A DNA stretch of 64,000 nt, from NCBI GenBank assembly GCA_035934235.1, contig DASYYB010000014.1, positions 1 to 64,000 of the forward strand, in the 5' to 3' direction. The stretch comes from REEB95 sp035934235. Lineage in GTDB: Bacteria; Pseudomonadota; Alphaproteobacteria; ATCC43930; CGMCC-115725. This document shows, piece by piece, positions 48,342 through 56,575 of this stretch (position 1 is the first letter of the stretch; the number at the start of each line of letters is the position of its first letter). The notes beneath the pieces were generated by a model. That model did not search any database. It was given only the letters and a program-made list of their open reading frames with translations, and was not told the origin of the DNA. Made by a program: the position numbers and the translations under genes.

Positions 48342-50267
48342 ATGAACCGTCCAATGTCCCGCCGCACCACCGCGCTCGCATCGCTCGCCGCCGCGGTCGT
48401 CCTGTTCGTCGCGGTCAACGTCATCGCTGGCAACTGGTTTGCCGACGTGCGGGTCGATCTGACCCAAGAGGGCCTCTACACGCTGTCGCCGGCGACGCGG
48501 ACGACGCTCGCCAAGATCGCCGAACCGATCACGTTGCGGTTCTACTACTCGCCGCAGCTCGGCCGCGAGGTCCCGAGCTACGGCGTCTTCGCCGATCGCG
48601 TGCGCGAGATGTTGCAGCAATATGCCGCCGTGGCCAAAGGCAAGATCGTGCTGCAAACGCTCGATCCCGAGCCGTTTTCGTCTGTCGAAGATCGCGCCGT
48701 CGCCTTCGGGCTCCAGGGCGTGCCGCTCGATCAGAACGGCACGCCGGTTTATTTCGGTCTCGCCGGCACGAATTCGACGGACGATCAGGCGACGATTCCG
48801 TTCTTCCAGACCGATCGCGAACGCTTTCTCGAATACGACCTGACCAAGCTGATCGCGGGCCTCGCCGATCCGCACAAGACCGTCGTCGGCCTTGCGACGC
48901 AACTGCCGCTCGAGGGCGATTTGATGGCGGCGATGCAGGGTCGTCCGCTGGTGCCTTATGCCGTGCTTGAGCAGATGCAGCAGCTCTATGACGTTCAGAC
49001 GCTCGGCACGGATTTCGCCACGGTTCCGGGTAACGTCGACGTGCTGATGCTGGTGCATCCGCAGAAACTGTCCGACAAAACACTCTATGCCATCGACCAA
49101 TTCGTGCTGAAAGGCGGCCGGGCGCTGGTGTTCGTCGATCCGGATTCGGAAACCCAACGGCGCCATCCGAGCCAGATCAATCCGCCGGGGCTGCCGAACG
49201 ACAGCGATCTCGACAAGCTGTTTTCGGCGTGGGGCCTGCGCCTGGTGCCGAAGATGGTCGCGGCCGATCGCGCCAATGCCGAACGCGTCAACGCCGGCTC
49301 CGATACAAACGTTCAGGCCGTCGACTATGTCGGTTGGTTGACGCTCAAGACCGACAGCCTCAGCCGCGACAATCCCATCACCGCTGATTTGTCGCAGATC
49401 AACGTCGCGACGCCGGGCGTGCTCGAGCCGTTGCCGGGTGCCAAAACCACGTTTGCGCCGCTGATCACCACCTCGACGGATTCGATGGAAATTCCGGCGG
49501 ATAAATTCCAGACGCCCGATCCGGCCGCGTTGCTCGCGGGATTCAAATCGGATGGCAAGAAGCTGGTCATTGCCGCCCAGATCACGGGTCCGGCGGCGAC
49601 CGCTTTCCCGGACGGTCCGCCGAAGAGCGGCGATCAGAGCAAGGCCGCCGCGGCGGACAAGAAGGACGATGCGCCGCCGCCGGCGTCGGTCAAGACGGCG
49701 ATCAAGCCGATCGACGTCGTCGCGGTCGCTGATACCGACATTCTCGACGACCGTTTCTGGGTCCAAGTGCAGAATTTCTTTGGCCAGCGGGTCGCCGTGC
49801 CCACCGCCAGCAACGGCGATTTCGTCACCGACGCGATCGACGTCCTTGCCGGCGGCACCGATCTCGTCGGCCTGCGCAGTCGCGGCACCGCGGTGCGGCC
49901 ATTCACGCTGGTGCAGAACATTCAGCGCGCTGCCGACACGCGGTATCAGGCGAGTAAAAAAGGGCTCGAGGACAAGCTGAAGGACACCGAGCAGAAGCTC
50001 AAGGATTTGCGCGATAAAGGCGCGCACCAGGCCGGCGCCGTCGATGCCGCGCAGAACGAAACGATCGAGAATTTCCGCGCCCAGCTGTTGACGACGCGTC
50101 GGCAATTGCGGCAGGTGCAGCTTGCCGAGCGCGAAGACATCGACCGGCTGCAGAATTGGGTCGAATTCTTCGACGTCGCGCTCATCCCGATCCTGGTCGC
50201 GTTCGCGGCCCTGGTGATCGGCACTGTGCGGCTCCGACGCCGGCAGCGCCGGGCGGCAACCGGCTGA
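48342..50267 (+). CDS. GldG-like ABC auxiliary protein (ABC_transp_aux)
   Basis: A 641-residue membrane-anchored periplasmic protein: N-terminal transmembrane helix (LAAAVVLFVAVNVIA), then VRVDLTQEGLYTLSPATRTTLAKIAEPITLRFYYS as in GldG/YbbC families, a Pro/Ala/Lys-rich loop near residue 445 and a C-terminal helix (ALIPILVAFAALVIGTV) after a long charged coiled coil. In other bacteria GldA-GldF-GldG is linked to gliding or to putative secreted-protein transport; in Alphaproteobacteria the substrate is unknown. Confidence 0.87.
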   Translation: MNRPMSRRTTALASLAAAVVLFVAVNVIAGNWFADVRVDLTQEGLYTLSPATRTTLAKIAEPITLRFYYSPQLGREVPSYGVFADRVREMLQQYAAVAKGKIVLQTLDPEPFSSVEDRAVAFGLQGVPLDQNGTPVYFGLAGTNSTDDQATIPFFQTDRERFLEYDLTKLIAGLADPHKTVVGLATQLPLEGDLMAAMQGRPLVPYAVLEQMQQLYDVQTLGTDFATVPGNVDVLMLVHPQKLSDKTLYAIDQFVLKGGRALVFVDPDSETQRRHPSQINPPGLPNDSDLDKLFSAWGLRLVPKMVAADRANAERVNAGSDTNVQAVDYVGWLTLKTDSLSRDNPITADLSQINVATPGVLEPLPGAKTTFAPLITTSTDSMEIPADKFQTPDPAALLAGFKSDGKKLVIAAQITGPAATAFPDGPPKSGDQSKAAAADKKDDAPPPASVKTAIKPIDVVAVADTDILDDRFWVQVQNFFGQRVAVPTASNGDFVTDAIDVLAGGTDLVGLRSRGTAVRPFTLVQNIQRAADTRYQASKKGLEDKLKDTEQKLKDLRDKGAHQAGAVDAAQNETIENFRAQLLTTRRQLRQVQLAEREDIDRLQNWVEFFDVALIPILVAFAALVIGTVRLRRRQRRAATG

Positions 50268-50282
50268 GGCAGAGAGAACAGC

Positions 50283-51314
50283 ATGCGACAGCGTCATCTG
50301 CTGATCTTGCTTGCCGTCACCGCGCTCGCCGTGGCGTTGGCGGTTGTGTCGAGCGTCGGCGGTCCGTCGGCGCAAGGCGATCCGCTCGTCGGCACGCTCG
50401 TCTTGCCGGATCTCGGCCCGCAACTCCATTCGGTCGACCGGGTCACGATGGTCCACGGCGCGCAGAAGGTGACCTTGAAGCGCGCGGCCGACGGCTGGCA
50501 GGTCGAAGAGAAAGGTGGCTGGCCTGCCGATGCAGCGCGCGTGCGCCACTTGTTGCTCGGTCTCGCCGAGCTTCGCTACGTCGAGCCCAAGACGCGCGAG
50601 CCCGCGCTTTACGCGCGTCTCGGCGTCGAAAACGCCGGCAAGCCAGAGTCCAAATCGACGCTCATCACGGTCGCCGATGCCAAGGGCAAGCTGCTGGCCG
50701 ACATCATTGCCGGCAACAGCAAGTACGACGAGCTCGGCGGCGGTGACGACGGGCTCTATGTGCGTAAGCCGGGCGATGTCCAGAGCTGGCTCGCGCGCGG
50801 TTCGCTCGGCCTTGCCGGCGACAACGGCGTCTGGCTCGACAAGACCCTGTTCGATGTGCCGGCGGCGGGGGTCAAGGAGGCTGTCTTCATCGCAGCCGAT
50901 ACCCAAGCCGTCGCGATCGTGCGCGCGGCCGCGAGTGACAAGTTCCGCCTTGCGTCGCCGATTCCGAAAGGCAAGAAGCTCAAGGACGGCGACCCGCTGA
51001 CCGAGCCGGCAGGCGCGTTGGCGTCGCTCGAGCTCGCCGACGTTCAGCCGGCGGCGGCATTCGCCTGGCCGACGGCCGGCGTCGCGCACGCGCGCTTTAC
51101 GACGTTCGACGGTTTGACCGTGACGCTCGATATCGCCGACCGGGACAAGACCAGCTGGGTGCGGATTACCGCTACGGGTTCCGGTGCCGCCGCCGCCAAG
51201 GCCCAGGCGATCAACGCCAAGGTGCACGGGTGGCTTTTCGCCTTTCCCGACTACAAAACCGGTTTGTTCAAGACCACGCTCGCGGGTCTGATCGCGCCGG
51301 CCAAACCGTCGTGA
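50283..51314 (+). CDS. DUF4340 domain-containing protein
   Basis: A 343-residue protein with an N-terminal hydrophobic anchor (LLILLAVTALAVALAVVS), then two DUF4340-type halves (VTLKRAADGWQVEEKGGWPADAARVRHLLLGLAEL). The family typically follows GldG-like genes and is presumed part of the same complex. ATG at 50283. It overlaps the next small gene by GTGA. Confidence 0.86.
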   Translation: MRQRHLLILLAVTALAVALAVVSSVGGPSAQGDPLVGTLVLPDLGPQLHSVDRVTMVHGAQKVTLKRAADGWQVEEKGGWPADAARVRHLLLGLAELRYVEPKTREPALYARLGVENAGKPESKSTLITVADAKGKLLADIIAGNSKYDELGGGDDGLYVRKPGDVQSWLARGSLGLAGDNGVWLDKTLFDVPAAGVKEAVFIAADTQAVAIVRAAASDKFRLASPIPKGKKLKDGDPLTEPAGALASLELADVQPAAAFAWPTAGVAHARFTTFDGLTVTLDIADRDKTSWVRITATGSGAAAAKAQAINAKVHGWLFAFPDYKTGLFKTTLAGLIAPAKPS

Positions 51315-51481
51315 GCGACGCGGTCGCGTCGCCCTGCGTCCGGCTCTGTACGGTCGATCCGCGCACCGGCCTGTGCCGCGGCTGTTGGCGGACGCTGGCG
51401 GAAATCGCGGCCTGGCCGACGCTCGACGACGACGGAAGGCGCCGCATTCTCGAAGCCATCGGAACCCGCCGCGCCGGATGA
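51311..51481 (+). CDS. DUF1289 small zinc-ribbon-like protein
   Basis: A 56-residue protein starting at GTG 51311, overlapping the DUF4340 stop. Four cysteines, C9, C13, C22 and C25 in SPCVRLCTVDPRTGLCRGC, then W and AAWPTL, define DUF1289. Metal or cluster binding is likely but unproven. In many Proteobacteria this family is a stand-alone small gene; here it is translationally coupled to the ABC operon. Confidence 0.85.
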   Translation: MSDAVASPCVRLCTVDPRTGLCRGCWRTLAEIAAWPTLDDDGRRRILEAIGTRRAG

Positions 51482-51551
51482 CAGCCATGCGTCGGCGCGG
51501 TCGCAAACGCCGCCGGGCATGCCTATATGGTCGCCGCAGGAGGGTATTCCG

Positions 51552-52397
51552 ATGCGCGATTCAGGGGCGACGATCCGGCCAGTGGCCAAGCTGGTCCGGG
51601 GTATTCCAGCGAATGACGGCGCGGGCGTGAAGCTGACACGGGTGATCGGCAGTCCGGCACTCGATTCACTCGACCCTTTCCTGTTGCTCGACGAGATTCG
51701 CTCGGCTGACGGTGCCGACTATATCGGCGGCTTTCCCGAACATCCGCATCGCGGGTTCGAGACCGTGACCTACGTCCTCGCCGGGCGCATGCGGCACGGC
51801 GACAACAAGGGCAATCGCGGGTTGCTCACGCCCGGCAGCGTGCAATGGATGACGGCGGGCCGCGGCATCGTCCACTCCGAAATGCCGGAGCAGCAGGACG
51901 GACTGATGTGGGGCTTCCAGCTGTGGGTCAATCTGCCGGCCAAGAACAAAATGATGGCGCCGCGCTACCAGGACATCGAGCCCGGCCGCATTCCCGAAAC
52001 CGTGTTGACCGACGGCGCCAAAGTCCGCGTGCTGGCCGGTGCGTTCAATGGCGTGAAAGGTCCGGTCGCTGACATCGTGACCGATCCCATGCTGCTCGAC
52101 GTGACGCTGACTGGTGCGGGCGATGTGCTGGTGCCGGTGCCGGCGACCCATAACGGCTTCGCTTATGTCTTCGATGGTGCGGCAACGGTCGGTGCGCCGG
52201 GCACGCCAGTCGCGCGCGGTCAGATTGCGGTCTTCGGTGCCGGCGACGTCGTGCGACTGTCCGGCGGCCCGGGTCGCGTGCTGGTCGCGGCGGGTATGCC
52301 GCTTAACGAACCGGTGGCGCGTTATGGTCCGTTCGTCATGAACACGCCGGACGAGATTCGCCAGGCGATTGCCGACTATCAATCCGGCCGGTTTTGA
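51552..52397 (+). CDS. Pirin family protein
   Basis: Cupin-fold protein of 281 residues. Metal ligands line up with pirin: H64 and H66 in EHPHRGFETVTYVLAG, H108 and E110 in GRGIVHSEM. Bacterial pirins have quercetinase or regulatory activity; the role here is unknown. ATG at 51552 follows AGGAGGG at 51538-51544, better supported than an upstream in-frame ATG at 51519. Confidence 0.92.
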   Translation: MRDSGATIRPVAKLVRGIPANDGAGVKLTRVIGSPALDSLDPFLLLDEIRSADGADYIGGFPEHPHRGFETVTYVLAGRMRHGDNKGNRGLLTPGSVQWMTAGRGIVHSEMPEQQDGLMWGFQLWVNLPAKNKMMAPRYQDIEPGRIPETVLTDGAKVRVLAGAFNGVKGPVADIVTDPMLLDVTLTGAGDVLVPVPATHNGFAYVFDGAATVGAPGTPVARGQIAVFGAGDVVRLSGGPGRVLVAAGMPLNEPVARYGPFVMNTPDEIRQAIADYQSGRF

Positions 52398-52435
52398 GGG
52401 TAGGATTCGGGCCGTCCTTGGGGTTAGACGAACGC

Positions 52436-52744
52436 ATGAAACGATTCGCCGGCCTGATTGCTGCCCTCGTCCTGTTTGGATGCGCCGGCCCGACCTGGAC
52501 CAAGGACGGCGCGACGCCGACGCTGGTGACCAAGGATCTGTCGGATTGCAACAGTCTCGCGGCGGGCGCGACGCAACGCGATACGAATATCAATCAGGAC
52601 ATTCTCGTCGCACGCGGCAAGGATTGGCAGGACACCGGCGCGCTGTTCACCGTGCAGCAAACCTATGCCGCGCGGAATCAGACGCAGTCGTCCGATATCG
52701 TGTCCCAGTGCATGATCTCGAAGGGCTACGCGCCCGGCGGTTGA
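52436..52744 (+). CDS. Small hypothetical lipoprotein
   Basis: A 102-residue predicted lipoprotein with lipobox LFGC (C16), two further cysteines (in LSDCNSL and VSQCMISKGY) that could form a disulfide and a polar middle. No family recognised. The stop is 5 nt from the end of convergent panB. The GTG at 52394, inside the pirin stop, is less likely than the ATG at 52436. Confidence 0.72.
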   Translation: MKRFAGLIAALVLFGCAGPTWTKDGATPTLVTKDLSDCNSLAAGATQRDTNINQDILVARGKDWQDTGALFTVQQTYAARNQTQSSDIVSQCMISKGYAPGG

Positions 52745-52748
52745 ACGC

Positions 52749-53612
52749 CTAGCGGCGCTGCGAGGCCGTCGGCTTGGGGCTACGTTCGATCGTACTCGGG
52801 CCGTAGCAATGTTCGGGACCGGGGAAGACGCGCGTGCGCACCTCCTCCGCATAGGCCGCCGCCGCGACGGCGATTGCCTGATTGAGCTCGGCATAGCGCT
52901 TGACGAAGCGCGGCTTGTGCCCGTCCGAGAGACCGACCAAATCCTCCGTCACCAGGATCTGACCGTCACAAGCGGGCGATGCGCCGATGCCGATGGTCGG
53001 CACGGGAATCGCCTCGGTGACGCGTCGCGCGACCGGTTCGTTCGTGCCTTCGATGACGATCGCAAAAGCGCCGGCCTTGGCGATGGCGCGCGCGTCAGCC
53101 ATGACGCGGTCGGCTTCGGCTTCGTTGCGCCCTTGGGCGCGGAAGCCGCCGATGACGTTCACCGATTGCGGCTGCAAGCCGATATGGCCCAGCACCGGAA
53201 TGCCGCGCTCGACCAGGAAGCGCACGGTCTCGGCCATGGCTTCGCCGCCCTCGATCTTGATGCCGGCGCAGCCGGTTTCCGCCATGACGCGGGCCGCGTT
53301 CTTGAATGCCTGTGCCGGGCTTTCCTGATAGGTGCCGAACGGCATGTCGACGATGACGCAGGCGCGCGTCGCGCCGCGCACCGCCGCTGCGCCGTGCGCG
53401 ATCATCATCTCGAGCGTGACCGGCAGCGTGCTGTCGAAGCCATAAACCACCATGCCAAGCGAATCACCGACCAGCAGCAGGTCAGCGATCGGGTCGAGCG
53501 CGCGCGCCATCGCCGCGCTGTACGCCGTCAACGCGACGATTGGCTCGCCGCCTTTGCGCCGCGCCAGTTCGGCGGGCGTGCGCTTCTTGCTGTCGGGGGT
53601 CGCAACGCTCAT
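52749..53612 (-). CDS. panB: Ketopantoate hydroxymethyltransferase PanB
   Basis: Makes ketopantoate for pantothenate and CoA. The 287-residue protein has LTAYSAAMARALDPIADLLLVGDSLGMVVYG, DMPFGTYQ, GIKIEGG, HIGLQPQSVNVIGGF and IPTIGIGASPACDGQILV-like PVPTIGIGASPACDGQIL, all PanB marks. The ATG at 53612 starts the family-like MSVATPDSKKRTPAELARRK; the frame upstream is not conserved. Divergent from asd. Confidence 0.95.
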   Translation of the reverse strand: MSVATPDSKKRTPAELARRKGGEPIVALTAYSAAMARALDPIADLLLVGDSLGMVVYGFDSTLPVTLEMMIAHGAAAVRGATRACVIVDMPFGTYQESPAQAFKNAARVMAETGCAGIKIEGGEAMAETVRFLVERGIPVLGHIGLQPQSVNVIGGFRAQGRNEAEADRVMADARAIAKAGAFAIVIEGTNEPVARRVTEAIPVPTIGIGASPACDGQILVTEDLVGLSDGHKPRFVKRYAELNQAIAVAAAAYAEEVRTRVFPGPEHCYGPSTIERSPKPTASQRR

Positions 53613-53795
53613 ACGAACTCCACAAGGATCGCGATTGCGGCATTCTACCGCAGTGCAGCATAATAGGGCACTAGCGTTTCGCGTATGCCCAAAAAGCCCG
53701 GAAACGCCTGATCGGCCGGTGATTTGCGGCCACGCCGGGCTTGTCATCGGGCCTGAAGGGCTTTAAGTCAACGGCGGTTTCCGCAGGAGCGTTCA

Positions 53796-54845
53796 ATGGG
53801 TTATCGGGTCGCGGTCGTCGGCGCCACCGGCAATGTCGGGCGCGAGATGCTGAGCATTCTCAGCGAGCGCAGCTTCCCCGCCGACAAGGTTCACGCGGTC
53901 GCCTCGACACGTTCGGTCGGCGCCGAGGTTTCGTTCGGCGACGACAAGGTGCTCAAAGTCGAAAGCCTCGACAGTTTCGATTTCACCGGCGTCGACATCG
54001 CGCTGTTCTCGCCTGGCGCGAAGGTGTCGGCCGTCCACGCGCCGCGCGCCGGCAAGGCCGGCTGCGTCGTCGTCGACAACACGTCGCAATTCCGCATGGA
54101 CAAGGACGTGCCACTGGTCGTGCCCGAGGTTAATCCCGGCGCGATCGCGCAATACAAGAAGCGCAACATCATCGCCAATCCGAACTGCTCGACCATCCAG
54201 ATGGTGGTCGCGCTGAAGCCGCTGCACGATTTGGCGCGGATCAAGCGCATCGTCGTGGCGACCTATCAGTCGGTTTCCGGTGCCGGCCGCGACGCGATGG
54301 ACGAGCTGTTCACGCAAACCCGCTCGGTTTACGTCAACGATCCGATCAAGCGCGAGCGCTTCACCAAGCAGATCGCGTTCAACTGCATTCCGCACATCGA
54401 CGTCTTTCAAGACGGTGGCGCGACCAAGGAAGAATGGAAGATGGACGTCGAGACGCGAAAGATTCTCGACTTGAACATTGCCGTCACCGCGACTTGCGTG
54501 CGCGTTCCAGTTTTCATCGCGCATGCCGAGGCGGTCAACGTCGAGTTCGAAAGCGCGCTCGACGAGGATGCGGCGCGCGAAGCGCTCAAACGGGCGCCGG
54601 GCGTCGTCGTGGTCGATCGTCGGGCCGACGAGGGCTATGTGACGCAGGTCGAAGCTGCCGGCGAAGACGCGGTGTACGTCAGCCGCATCCGTCGCGATCC
54701 GACCGTGCCGCACGGCCTCAACCTGTGGGTGGTGGGCGACAATCTGCGCAAGGGCGCGGCGCTCAACGCGGTCCAGATTGCCGAGCTGCTGGCGCGCGAC
54801 CACCTCAAGAAAACCGCCGCCAAAGAGCCGGCACGCGCCGACTAG
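53796..54845 (+). CDS. asd: Aspartate-semialdehyde dehydrogenase Asd
   Basis: Produces aspartate semialdehyde for lysine/diaminopimelate, threonine and methionine. 349 residues with VAVVGATGNVGREML, DNTSQFRM and catalytic C131 in ANPNCSTIQMV. AGGAG precedes the ATG. A possible promoter in the 183-nt divergent gap, TTGCGG (53635-53640), 18-nt spacer, CATAAT (53659-53664), is suggestive only. Next gene follows after 3 nt. Confidence 0.96.
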   Translation: MGYRVAVVGATGNVGREMLSILSERSFPADKVHAVASTRSVGAEVSFGDDKVLKVESLDSFDFTGVDIALFSPGAKVSAVHAPRAGKAGCVVVDNTSQFRMDKDVPLVVPEVNPGAIAQYKKRNIIANPNCSTIQMVVALKPLHDLARIKRIVVATYQSVSGAGRDAMDELFTQTRSVYVNDPIKRERFTKQIAFNCIPHIDVFQDGGATKEEWKMDVETRKILDLNIAVTATCVRVPVFIAHAEAVNVEFESALDEDAAREALKRAPGVVVVDRRADEGYVTQVEAAGEDAVYVSRIRRDPTVPHGLNLWVVGDNLRKGAALNAVQIAELLARDHLKKTAAKEPARAD

Positions 54846-54848
54846 CGG

Positions 54849-55718
54849 ATGCGTCCGCGCCGCAGCGTTCTTTTCGTCCCGGGCATCAACGCGCGTGCGC
54901 TGGAAAAGGCACGCGGTCTCGATGCCGACGCGCTGATTTTCGATCTCGAGGATTCGGTGGCGCCCGATGCCAAGGCCAAAGCGCGGGCGGCAATTGCCGC
55001 GGCGATCGCGCAGGGCGGATGGGGGCAGCGTGAGCTGATTCTGCGCGTCAACGCGCTCAATACCGAATGGGCCGACGACGATCTTCGCGCGGCGGCGCAG
55101 ATGAAGCTCGACGCCATCCTTTTGCCCAAGGTCGAAAGCGAAACGGAACCGCGCAAGGCCGAGGCGATTCTGATTTCGGGCGGCGCGCCGCTCGATCTCG
55201 GCATCTGGTGCATGATCGAAACCGCGCGCGCCGTGCTGCACGCCGAGGCGATTGCCGCCGCGACGCCGCGGCTCAAGGCCTTCGTCATGGGCACCGCCGA
55301 TCTATCGAAGGAAATCCGCGCCGAGGAAACCCCACTTCGCGAGCCGATGACGACCGCGCTCGGCCTGTGCATTCTGGCCGCGCGCGCGTATGGATTGGCG
55401 GTGCTCGACGGCGTTCATTTCGACATCACCGACGCGGCGGGGTTTGAGCGGTCGTGCCAGCAAGGCCGCGTGCTCGGCTTCGATGGCAAGACGCTTATCC
55501 ATCCGAGCACGATCGCCGCTGCCAACCGCATTTTCGCGCCGGACGACGTCGCGATCGCACAGGCGCGACGGGTTATCGCTGCGTTCGACGAAGCCAAGGC
55601 GCAAGGCAAGGGCGTCGCGGTGCTCGATGGCCGGCTGATCGAACGGCTGCACGTCGCCGACGCCGAACGTACGCTGGCGTTGGCGGCTGTCATTGGCATG
55701 CCACATACTGGCCGCTGA
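54849..55718 (+). CDS. HpcH/HpaI-CitE family CoA-ester lyase (malyl-CoA lyase-like)
   Basis: A 289-residue TIM-barrel protein of the CitE/malyl-CoA lyase superfamily: SVLFVPGINARALEKARGLDADALIFDLEDSVAPD, LRVNAL, LPKVESE, MIETARAVL, FVMGTADLSKEI and GFDGKTLIHPSTIAAAN. These bind Mg and acyl-CoA; candidates are malyl-CoA, methylmalyl-CoA or citramalyl-CoA cleavage. Placement between asd and sdh, with mdh and sucA downstream, suggests a link to C4-dicarboxylate metabolism. Confidence 0.88.
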   Translation: MRPRRSVLFVPGINARALEKARGLDADALIFDLEDSVAPDAKAKARAAIAAAIAQGGWGQRELILRVNALNTEWADDDLRAAAQMKLDAILLPKVESETEPRKAEAILISGGAPLDLGIWCMIETARAVLHAEAIAAATPRLKAFVMGTADLSKEIRAEETPLREPMTTALGLCILAARAYGLAVLDGVHFDITDAAGFERSCQQGRVLGFDGKTLIHPSTIAAANRIFAPDDVAIAQARRVIAAFDEAKAQGKGVAVLDGRLIERLHVADAERTLALAAVIGMPHTGR

Positions 55719-55839
55719 GTCGGCGCGCCGCATTCGTGGCTTGCAAGCATGCCGTGTGCGGCCCGGCGTTGACGTTCGAAAGGGGGAGGGCTAAACCAAA
55801 TCCTCTTCGCATGTGCGAAAGCGCAAGGTTCGTGTGCCA

Positions 55840-56235
55840 ATGACTCCCGCCGAGCGGCCGCTTTCACCTCATTTGCAGATTTACAAGCCGCAACTGACTT
55901 CGGTGCTGTCGATCACCCATCGCGGCACCGGACTGGCGCTCGGCATCGGCGCGATTTTTTTCGTTTGGTGGCTGTCGGGTGCGGCTTGGAGCGATGCGTG
56001 CTTTCGCGCGGCGCAGGCTTTTTGGGGTTCGTGGCTCGGCAAGTTGTTCCTGCTCGGTTGGACGTTTTCGCTGTTCTTTCATCTGCTCAACGGTGTGCGG
56101 CATCTGCTGTGGGATATCGGGTTCGGCTTTGACCTGCCGACGACCTACCGCACGGGTTGGACGGTGGTGGCATTCAGCGTGCTGCTGACGTTGTTCGCCT
56201 TCGGCGGCGGTCTTTATGCCTGGGGCTCGCCGTGA
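55840..56235 (+). CDS. sdhC: Succinate dehydrogenase cytochrome b556 subunit SdhC
   Basis: Membrane anchor and heme subunit of complex II; 131 residues with three hydrophobic helices. RPLSPHLQIYKPQLTSVLSITHRGTG is the family signature and FHLLNGVRHLLWDIG contains the heme-ligand histidine. The ATG at 55840 (MTPAERPLSPHLQ) is preferred to a GTG further upstream. The 120-nt gap before it contains several palindromic stretches. Ends overlapping sdhD by GTGA. Confidence 0.94.
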   Translation: MTPAERPLSPHLQIYKPQLTSVLSITHRGTGLALGIGAIFFVWWLSGAAWSDACFRAAQAFWGSWLGKLFLLGWTFSLFFHLLNGVRHLLWDIGFGFDLPTTYRTGWTVVAFSVLLTLFAFGGGLYAWGSP

Positions 56236-56573
56236 CCGGCCGTGCAGCCGTGCACCATTGGCGGGCGCAGCGCGTCAGCGCGTTGGCGCTGATTCTGCTG
56301 GTGCTTTGGCTGGTTGTGTCGCTACTCGCGCATCTTGGCGCCCGCCGCGCGCAGATCCAAGCCTGGCTCGGCCAGCCAATTTCCGCGGCGCTGGCGGCGG
56401 CGCTGGTCGTCGCGGCGTTCTTTCATCTGGCACTGGGCGTTCGCGTCGTGCTCGAGGATTACGTGCATACGCCGTGGCGCCAAGCGGCGGCATTGTTGGT
56501 CAATCGCGTGGCGTGTTGGGCGCTGGCACTGATCGCGCTGGCGGCCATCGCCACGCTCGCCTTCGGTTTGTAA
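56232..56573 (+). CDS. sdhD: Succinate dehydrogenase membrane anchor SdhD
   Basis: Second membrane subunit of complex II. The 113-residue protein starts at a GTG (56232) overlapping sdhC, then HHWRAQRVSALALILLVLWLVV and the heme-side segment AFFHLALGVRVVLEDYVHTP. Three hydrophobic helices. The sequence is poorly conserved in this family; assignment rests mostly on position between sdhC and sdhA. Confidence 0.9.
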   Translation: MTGRAAVHHWRAQRVSALALILLVLWLVVSLLAHLGARRAQIQAWLGQPISAALAAALVVAAFFHLALGVRVVLEDYVHTPWRQAAALLVNRVACWALALIALAAIATLAFGL

Positions 56574-56575
56574 GC

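Noticed and set aside
48291..51506. Very long antisense open frame opposite the GldG-like/DUF4340 genes, and similar ones opposite tilS-ftsH (8268-11264) and serA (15557-17122)
   Set aside because: These have no family motifs, are Arg/Ala/Asp-rich as expected from reversing GC-rich codons, and lie exactly opposite well-supported genes.
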